DNA of 64,000 nt from Tachypleus tridentatus. Lineage: Eukaryota > Arthropoda > Merostomata > Xiphosura > Limulidae. A program made the translations under genes and the position numbers. The notes under the pieces are model-generated. The model saw only the letters and a list, made by a program, of their open reading frames with translations. It had not been told where the DNA came from and did no database searches. Within the stretch, counting starts at the first letter, position 1, and every line of letters starts with the position of its first letter. Location of the stretch: contig NC_134830.1 of assembly GCF_004210375.1 (NCBI RefSeq), forward strand, positions 5,208,001 through 5,272,000, in the 5' to 3' direction. Of the stretch, positions 57,377 to 64,000 are shown one piece after another.

Positions 57377-58952
57377 CTGCACACAAAGAAATTTAGGATT
57401 ATGAAATCAGTATTGCAAAGTGCACTTTTAAGGTTTCTCTTTTATTCAAATTATGGGGTAATAATTATTATACAACCGAAATTCAAGTCTCATTGATGGT
57501 TGTAAACAAATGACAACAAGGAACACAATAATATTTCTGCTAAGTTACAGATGCAAAAGGTAGAGCAAACAAAAATTATGATGTTTCTTTTGAAGAAGGA
57601 AACATAACCAAGAAAATGATGTATTATGACTAAGGTTAAGACCAAACTTTCAAATCTTAAGTCAAGATAAACTTTTCTTGTTTCAAAAAAATATATATAA
57701 ACTGACTAGTTGGCACACAAATTAAAGCAAATGTTAGAGACTGTGAAAACTCACAAAGAAAGTTAGCAAACTTAAAAGAAAGGATACAAGGATGTCTGAA
57801 GCAGAATTTAACTCTGTAGTTCTTAAAACAGAAACTCCCGAGTACTTCAACAAAAGTCAGACACATATCATAGCTTTAACAATTTCAACAAGGACTAAAA
57901 CAAACAAAAAATTAAACATCATAGCAAAAATAATCTAGGAACCATATTTAATAGCAAGTGAAGAATAGAAAGATGTCTATTGATAAATAATAATCACAAT
58001 AAAAAAGTGAAAGAAAAGAAACTATAAAAATTAGAGAATGAAATATCCCCCGATATCCCCCCGACTAAAGTTTAGAAAGTGTTTAACCTCTTAAATATAA
58101 TGTAGATATACTCTGAGAAAAAAGTTTGATCTTAAAATCAAAGCATTCTTTATTATACATTCATAATACTGTCCATGTGTGCTCTAAAACCAAGACAAGG
58201 TTTATGAAAAGGTATCACAGTATACATTTAAGATACTGTAATAGTTCACTCTGAAATAAAGGCAACTTTTATTAACCTTTTTGTGATGGGCCAAAGGTCA
58301 AAGGCCATGTCATCTCATTTGTTGACTTTTATTGAACTACTATTTTATGAATTTTTGTCAATAAGTTTAGTATCAAATTGTAGATTATAATTCAAACTTT
58401 AATGTTATATGTAAGTTAATTTATTACTTTAAAAGAACACACCTATATACAGATTTTAGTCAGTCACATAATATGTTGAATGCAGCACTGATTAAAATTA
58501 CAAGTTTGTGATGTCAAAACCATACGTCTATAGTTTAATATGAATTAGGAACTGAAATTATCAATGTTAACAAGCTAGAATATAAAATAAGAATCTCATA
58601 TCTTTTTATTTTGCTGAGATATGGTTTATGTACTGAATCAAACATGGTGGCCATTTTCACCTCTTTTCATTTTTGGAAATGATCCCTTAAATACACTTAT
58701 TTCAATATATGACATGTGAATAACCACTCAACAGCTTAGAATGTCCCACTAGTGGTTCTCTCAGCCATTTTAATTTGTGAAAAGACTACCACGTTCTTTT
58801 GAATCAAGATTTCATGAAGGTAGGTTGTGTCTTTAGTCTGCTTGAAGTTTTATATACTATTAAATCTAAATACATCCTAGTTACTAAGCTTAATAAATTA
58901 TAGTATAATTCTATGGTATCAGTAGAGTTATTTTTGGTTGTTCAACTGTATA
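57377..58952. other. Intron of putative gene 2, AT-rich
   Basis: No exon or repeat recognised between the terminal exon and the hairpin element. Confidence 0.45.
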
Positions 58953-59155
58953 TATAAAATTTTAAAAGGCCGAGCAAACTGAGAAAATATTTTATGTAGA
59001 GGAGCGAACAACGTTGTGACCTTCTTCATTGAACCTGACGATGACCAAAGAAAGTCAAAACGTTGTTCGGTCCTCTCACGTAAAATATTTTTTCTCAACC
59101 CAAACGAGCCGTTTTTACATTTATATTTTTCTCTACAAGTGGGTGTTCTCGACAT
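58953..59155. mobile_element. Hairpin repeat element, most complete copy
   Basis: Left arm GAGAAAATATTTTATGTAGA, then GGAGCGAACAACGTT; right arm AACGTTGTTCGGTCCTC, then ACGTAAAATATTTTTTCTC. The two arms pair over roughly 40 bp. Between them lie GTGACCTTCTTCATTGAAC and CTGACGATGACC (59035-59046). The right flank continues with AAACGAGCCGTTTTTACAT and CTCTACAAGTGGG, matching the outer arms of the 36.25-kb copy. The GAAA box has decayed to AAAA in this copy. Confidence 0.82.
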
Positions 59156-60019
59156 CACTTATTGTTTGCTTTACTTCTTGATTTATTGTTCTGTATTTTA
59201 AAAAATATAAGTTTCATAACTTATTTCTGAATATTAATAATCTATATACATATATATATAACGTATAATAACTGAAATGTGACCATATATCACAAAATAC
59301 CAGTAAATGTAAAACATGATCAAGACAAAGTCACTTTGAAAAGATTAAAGGTCAGTCTTGTATTATTGGATACAATAACAAGTGCACATGTGCTGCATCA
59401 TACTTACTTCTGTACTGTTAGCCAGGCATGACTGGAAGATCAATATAATTAAAGTAATAAATATATAATGATATAAGGTTTAATCTATTTACAGTAAACA
59501 TTTATATTTTTGTGTTCTAATCTGTAGTAATTCTAGAACATAAAATGCATAATTTATATGAAGTTCTTAATCTTTTATGATGATTGCAATATCGGTCAAA
59601 TTGACCCTCTATAGTTAGGGTAGAAAAAATACGATAAAATATAAAGTCTTACTGAAAACAAATATTTGATTGAAATGAGTTAGGAAGTTTTAGAGATAAC
59701 AAACACAACATTTGATACTTTTGAGACAAAGGATTATTTTTTAACACAACATGAAATAGCTTTACACTCAGAGTAGTAAGAAAAAAGACTCTATAATTTC
59801 ACAAACAAATCTTTAGTAAACATACTAAAAAATATGATTCTTTGTGTGAAATATGCTTGTAATGTTCACTAAAATTCTAACAAATTTAGTAAAGATACAT
59901 GTTGTATGAAAAGTGATAGTATAAATATTTAATGTGCACAAATGTGTATATCAAGTCTGTTACAAAATGGTTAAAAGATATTGCAGAACAGATTTAAGAT
60001 GCTGTACATGTACATCTCG
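59156..60019. other. AT-rich intronic spacer
   Basis: No supported feature apart from a short (TA)n run near 59246-59261. Confidence 0.4.
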
Positions 60020-63000
60020 CTACACATGTAAAGGGCGTACAGCGTATCTCTCTGAATATGTAAAGAGTGTACAGTTTATCTATATATATGTAAAGAGTGT
60101 ACAGTTTATCTCTCTGAATATGTAAAGAGTGTACAGATTATCTATATATATGTAAAGAGTGTAGAGTTTATCTATATATATGTAAAGAGTGTACAGTTTA
60201 TCTATATATATGTAAAGAGTGTAGAGTTTATCTATATATATGTAAAGAGTGTACAGTTTATCTCTATATATGTAAAGAGTGTACAGTTTATCTATGTATA
60301 TGTAAAGAGTGTACAGTTTATCTCTATATATGTAAAGAGTGTACAGTTTATCTCCATATATGTAAAGAGTGTACAGTTTATCTATATATATGTAAAGAGT
60401 GTACAGTTTATCTATATATATGTAAAGAGTGTACAGTTTATCTATATATATGTAAAGAGTGTACAGTTTATCTATATATATGTAAAGAGTGTACAGTTTA
60501 TCTATATATATGTAAAGAGTGTACAGTTTATCTATGTATATGTAAAGAGTGTACAGTTTATCTCTATATATGTAAAGAGTGTACAGTTTATCTCTATATA
60601 TGTAAAGAGTGTACAGTTTATCTATATATATGTAAAGAGTGTACAGTTTATCTATATATATGTAAAGAGTGTACAGTTTATCTATATATATGTAAAGAGT
60701 GTACAGTTTATCTCTATATATATATAAAGAGTGTACAGTTTATCTATATATATGTAAAGAGTGTACAGTTTATCTATACATATGTAAAGAGTGTACAGTT
60801 TATCTATATATATATGTAAAGAGTGTACAGTTTATCTATACATATGTAAAGAGTGTACAGTTTATCTCTCTATATATATATAAAGAGTGTACAGTTTATC
60901 TATATATGTAAAGAGTGTACAGTTTATCTATACACATGTAAAGGGCGTACAGCGTATCTCTCTGAATATGTAAAGAGTGTACAGTTTATCTATATATATG
61001 TAAAGAGTGTACAGTTTATCTATATATATGTAAAGAGTGTACAGTTTATCTATATATATGTAAAGAGTGTACAGTTTATCTCTATATATGTAAAGAGTGT
61101 ACAGTTTATCTATGTATATGTAAAGAGTGTACAGTTTATCTATGTATATGTAAAGAGTGTACAGTTTATCTCTATATATGTAAAGAGTGTACAGTTTATC
61201 TCTATATATGTAAAGAGTGTACAGTTTATCTCTATATATGTAAAGAGTGTACAGTTTATCTATATATATGTAAAGAGTGTACAGTTTATCTATATATATG
61301 TAAAGAGTGTACAGTTTATCTATATATATGTAAAGAGTGTACAGTTTATCTATATATATGTAAAGAGTGTACAGTTTATCTATATATATGTAAAGAGTGT
61401 ACAGTTTATCTATATATATGTAAAGAGTGTACAGTTTATCTATATATATGTAAAGAGTGTACAGTTTATCTATATATATGTAAAGAGTGTACAGTTTATC
61501 TATATATATGTAAAGAGTGTACAGTTTATCTATATATATGTAAAGAGTGTACAGTTTATCTATATATATATGTAAAGAGTGTACAGTTTATCTATATACA
61601 TATGTAAAGAGTGTACAGTTTATCTCTATATATATATAAAGAGTGTACAGTTTATCTATATATGTAAAGAGTGTACAGTTTATCTATATACATGTAAAGG
61701 TACAGTACAGTTTATCTCTCTGAATATGTAAAGAGTGTACAGTTTATCTATATATATGTAAAGAGTGTACAGTTTATCTATATATATGTAAAGAGTGTAC
61801 AGTTTATCTATATATATGTAAAGAGTGTACAGTTTATCTCTATATATGTAAAGAGTGTACAGTTTATCTATGTATATGTAAAGAGTGTACAGTTTATCTA
61901 TGTATATGTAAAGAGTGTACAGTTTATCTCTATATATGTAAAGAGTGTACAGTTTATCTCTATATATGTAAAGAGTGTACAGTTTATCTATATATATGTA
62001 AAGAGTGTACAGTTTATCTATATATATGTAAAGAGTGTACAGTTTATCTATACATATGTAAAGAGTGTACAGTTTATCTCTATATATATATAAAGAGTGT
62101 ACAGTTTATCTATATATGTAAAGAGTGTACAGTTTATCTATACACATGTAAAGGGCGTACAGCGTATCTCTCTGAATATGTAAAGAGTGTACAGTTTATC
62201 TATATATATGTAAAGAGTGTACAGTTTATCTATATATATGTAAAGAGTGTACAGTTTATCTATATATATGTAAAGAGTGTACAGTTTATCTCTATATATG
62301 TAAAGAGTGTACAGTTTATCTATGTATATGTAAAGAGTGTACAGTTTATCTCTATATATGTAAAGAGTGTACAGTTTATCTATATATATGTAAAGAGTGT
62401 ACAGTTTATCTATACATATGTAAAGAGTGTACAGTTTATCTATATATATGTAAAGAGTGTACAGTTTATCTATATATATGTAAAGAGTGTACAGTTTATC
62501 TATATATGTAAAGAGTGTACAGTTTATCTCTATATATGTAAAGAGTGTACAGTTTATCTATATATATGTAAAGAGTGTACAGTTTATCTCTATATATATA
62601 TAAAGAGTGTACAGTTTATCTATATATATGTAAAGAGTGTACAGTTTATCTATACATATGTAAAGAGTGTACAGTTTATCTATATATATGTGAAGAGTGT
62701 ACAGTTTATCTATATATATGTAAAGAGTGTACAGTTTATCTATATATATGTAAAGAGTGTACAGTTTATCTACATATATGTAAAGAGTGTACAGTTTATC
62801 TCTATATATATATATAAAGAGTGTACAGTTTATCTATATATATGTAAAGAGTACAGTTTATCTATACATATGTAAAGAGTGTACAGTTTATCTATACATA
62901 TGTAAAGAGTGTACAGTTTATCTCTCTATATATATAAAGAGTGTACAGTTTATCTATATATGTAAAGAGTGTACAGTTTATCTATACATATGTAAAGAGT

Positions 63001-63390
63001 GTACAGTTTATCTCTCTATATATATAAAGAGTGTACAGTTTATCTATATATATGTAAAGAGTGTACAGTTTATCTATATATATGTAAAGAGTGTACAGTT
63101 TATCTATACATATGTAAAGAGTGTACAGTTTATCTCTCTATATATATAAAGAGTGTACAGTTTATCTATATATATGTAAAGAGTGTACAGTTTATCTATA
63201 CATATGTAAAGAGTGTACAGTTTATCTCTCTATATATATAAAGAGTGTACAGTTTATCTATATATATGTAAAGAGTGTACAGTTTATCTATATATATGTA
63301 AAGAGTGTACAGTTTATCTATATATATGTAAAGAGTGTACAGTTTATCCATATATATGTAAAGAGTGTACAGTTTATCTCTATATTTGTA
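60020..63390. repeat. 3.4-kb minisatellite, 30-bp unit, with higher-order blocks
   Basis: About 112 copies of a 30-bp unit: TCTATATATATGTAAAGAGT then GTACAGTTTA. A marked variant unit (CACATGTAAAGGGCGTACAG, CGTATCTCTCTGAATATG) recurs at about 60022, 60932 and 62132, with a decayed form at about 61690. Units around each marker keep the same order of TCTC, TATG and TACA variants, so blocks of several hundred bp have been duplicated. The unit length is a multiple of three, giving spurious VKSVQFIYIY ORFs. It lies in the putative intron of gene 2. Confidence 0.96.
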
Positions 63391-63760
63391 AAAAATGTTA
63401 ACTAATGTTACAAATGTTTTCATTGATTTTAATAAATTCATGATAAATGTAATATTGAGATTTCCAAATAATTAATCATTAAATAAAAAATAAATTCCAA
63501 AACTTTCAAGTATTTCTTTCTTAATTATTGAGTACATCTCAGTGTTTCAGACATTACATGTTGTCCATATTTCCAAATCTTAAAATTATTTATCAAAACA
63601 TAACTCTGGTTAGACTAAGATGATGAAATTATAATTAAATTAGTACACACATAGATTAACAAAGATAGCTCTCTAAATCAGTTGGTACTGTGAAGGTCTC
63701 TAAATCAGTTTGTACTGTTAAGGTCATAGAAGCACACATATTAAACAGGCTGACCTTAAC
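63391..63760. other. Intronic spacer next to gene 2 exon
   Basis: AT-rich. A short duplication of CTCTAAATCAGTT occurs at about 63671-63710. No other feature. Confidence 0.45.
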
Positions 63761-63827
63761 CTGAAGTGTCGCCTTCTTTGTTTTCTCCCACTTGAAGAAA
63801 TTGTGTTTTCCGACTCTTCACAATATT
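63761..63827 (-). CDS. Upstream exon of minus-strand gene 2 (67 bp)
   Basis: Acceptor GGTATATTATTTTCAG|AA and donor ACTTCAG|GTTAAG bound 67 bp. In the frame starting after AA it reads YCEESENTISSSGRKQRRRHF and ends in AG. This joins the A that begins the exon at 57376, giving Arg then NVTSGKYG. The SSSGRKQRRR run is basic and nuclear-type, in keeping with the acidic/basic terminal exon. A second frame (NIVKSRKTQFLQVGENKEGD) is also open but has the wrong phase. The gene must continue beyond the right edge of the window. Confidence 0.52.
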
Positions 63828-64000
63828 CTGAAAATAATATACCACCACATTAAACCTAGAAACATGGGTGTGTGAGTATATGACTGGTTACTTTAAAGTA
63901 ATTAATTCTATAAAACAAAGAGAAATGTTTGTTCTCACTGTTAACAATTTTGACATAATCATTGCACATTTCAACTGATAAGCCACAAAGAAATATATAA
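63828..64000. other. Window edge, probable intron
   Basis: AT-rich sequence upstream (minus) of the 63761-63827 exon. No further exon seen before the window ends. Confidence 0.4.

Noticed and set aside
60853-61575. 240-codon ORF of VKSVQFIYIY repeats
   Set aside because: 30-bp minisatellite in frame; period divisible by three, no unique coding sequence.

Overview
This window looks like intron-rich, repeat-rich nuclear DNA from an animal. It is AT-rich, has no long gene-like ORF and no operon structure. It carries tRNA-derived SINEs, hAT-type DNA transposons and many minisatellites. The dominant SINE family has an internal promoter in a head starting GGCCCGGCATGGCCAGG and a tail ending in CAAACAAACAAA. 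From memory this resembles SINEs of chelicerates, most likely a horseshoe crab (Tachypleus, Carcinoscorpius or Limulus). That assignment is inference; no search was possible.

Coding content is sparse, and every exon I can support lies on the minus strand. The best set is four phase-compatible exons: 17177-16989, 15273-15050, 13534-13419 and, weaker, 11830-11623. They encode a basic, then acidic, then Ser-rich protein that I do not recognise. A fifth good exon (23540-23397) lies upstream but I cannot connect it. A second gene enters from the right edge: an exon at 63827-63761 joins in phase to a terminal exon at 57376-56950, encoding an acidic/Ser-rich, probably nuclear C-terminus. Between about 45.4 and 36.8 kb there are weaker exon candidates, two of which (44990-44932 and 36985-36809) are phase-compatible.

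About a third of the window is tandem repeat: at least 20 arrays with unit lengths from 24 to 63 bp and mostly unrelated units. The largest are a 6.5 kb composite 34/44-bp array (28.03-34.55 kb) and a 3.4 kb 30-bp array (60.02-63.39 kb). Nearly all long ORFs in the window are by-products of repeats whose period is a multiple of three.

Mobile elements include about a dozen copies of SINE family A, several with 8-13 bp target-site duplications. There are also copies of a second tRNA-like SINE family (B), a degenerate 2.5 kb hAT transposon with matching ends (41001-43511), two copies of a small hAT-type MITE (19514-19659 and 40721-40885) and a 257-bp element with perfect 23-bp inverted ends (7620-7876). 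A family of hairpin repeats (36.25, 39.15, 41.69, 54.23 and 58.95 kb) shares a CTGANGA-stem-GAAAC-like core that resembles a hammerhead ribozyme. Nested insertions (SINE in hairpin repeat, hairpin fragment in hAT) give a relative order of events.

I saw no rRNA, no functional tRNA gene, no CRISPR array and no viral genes.
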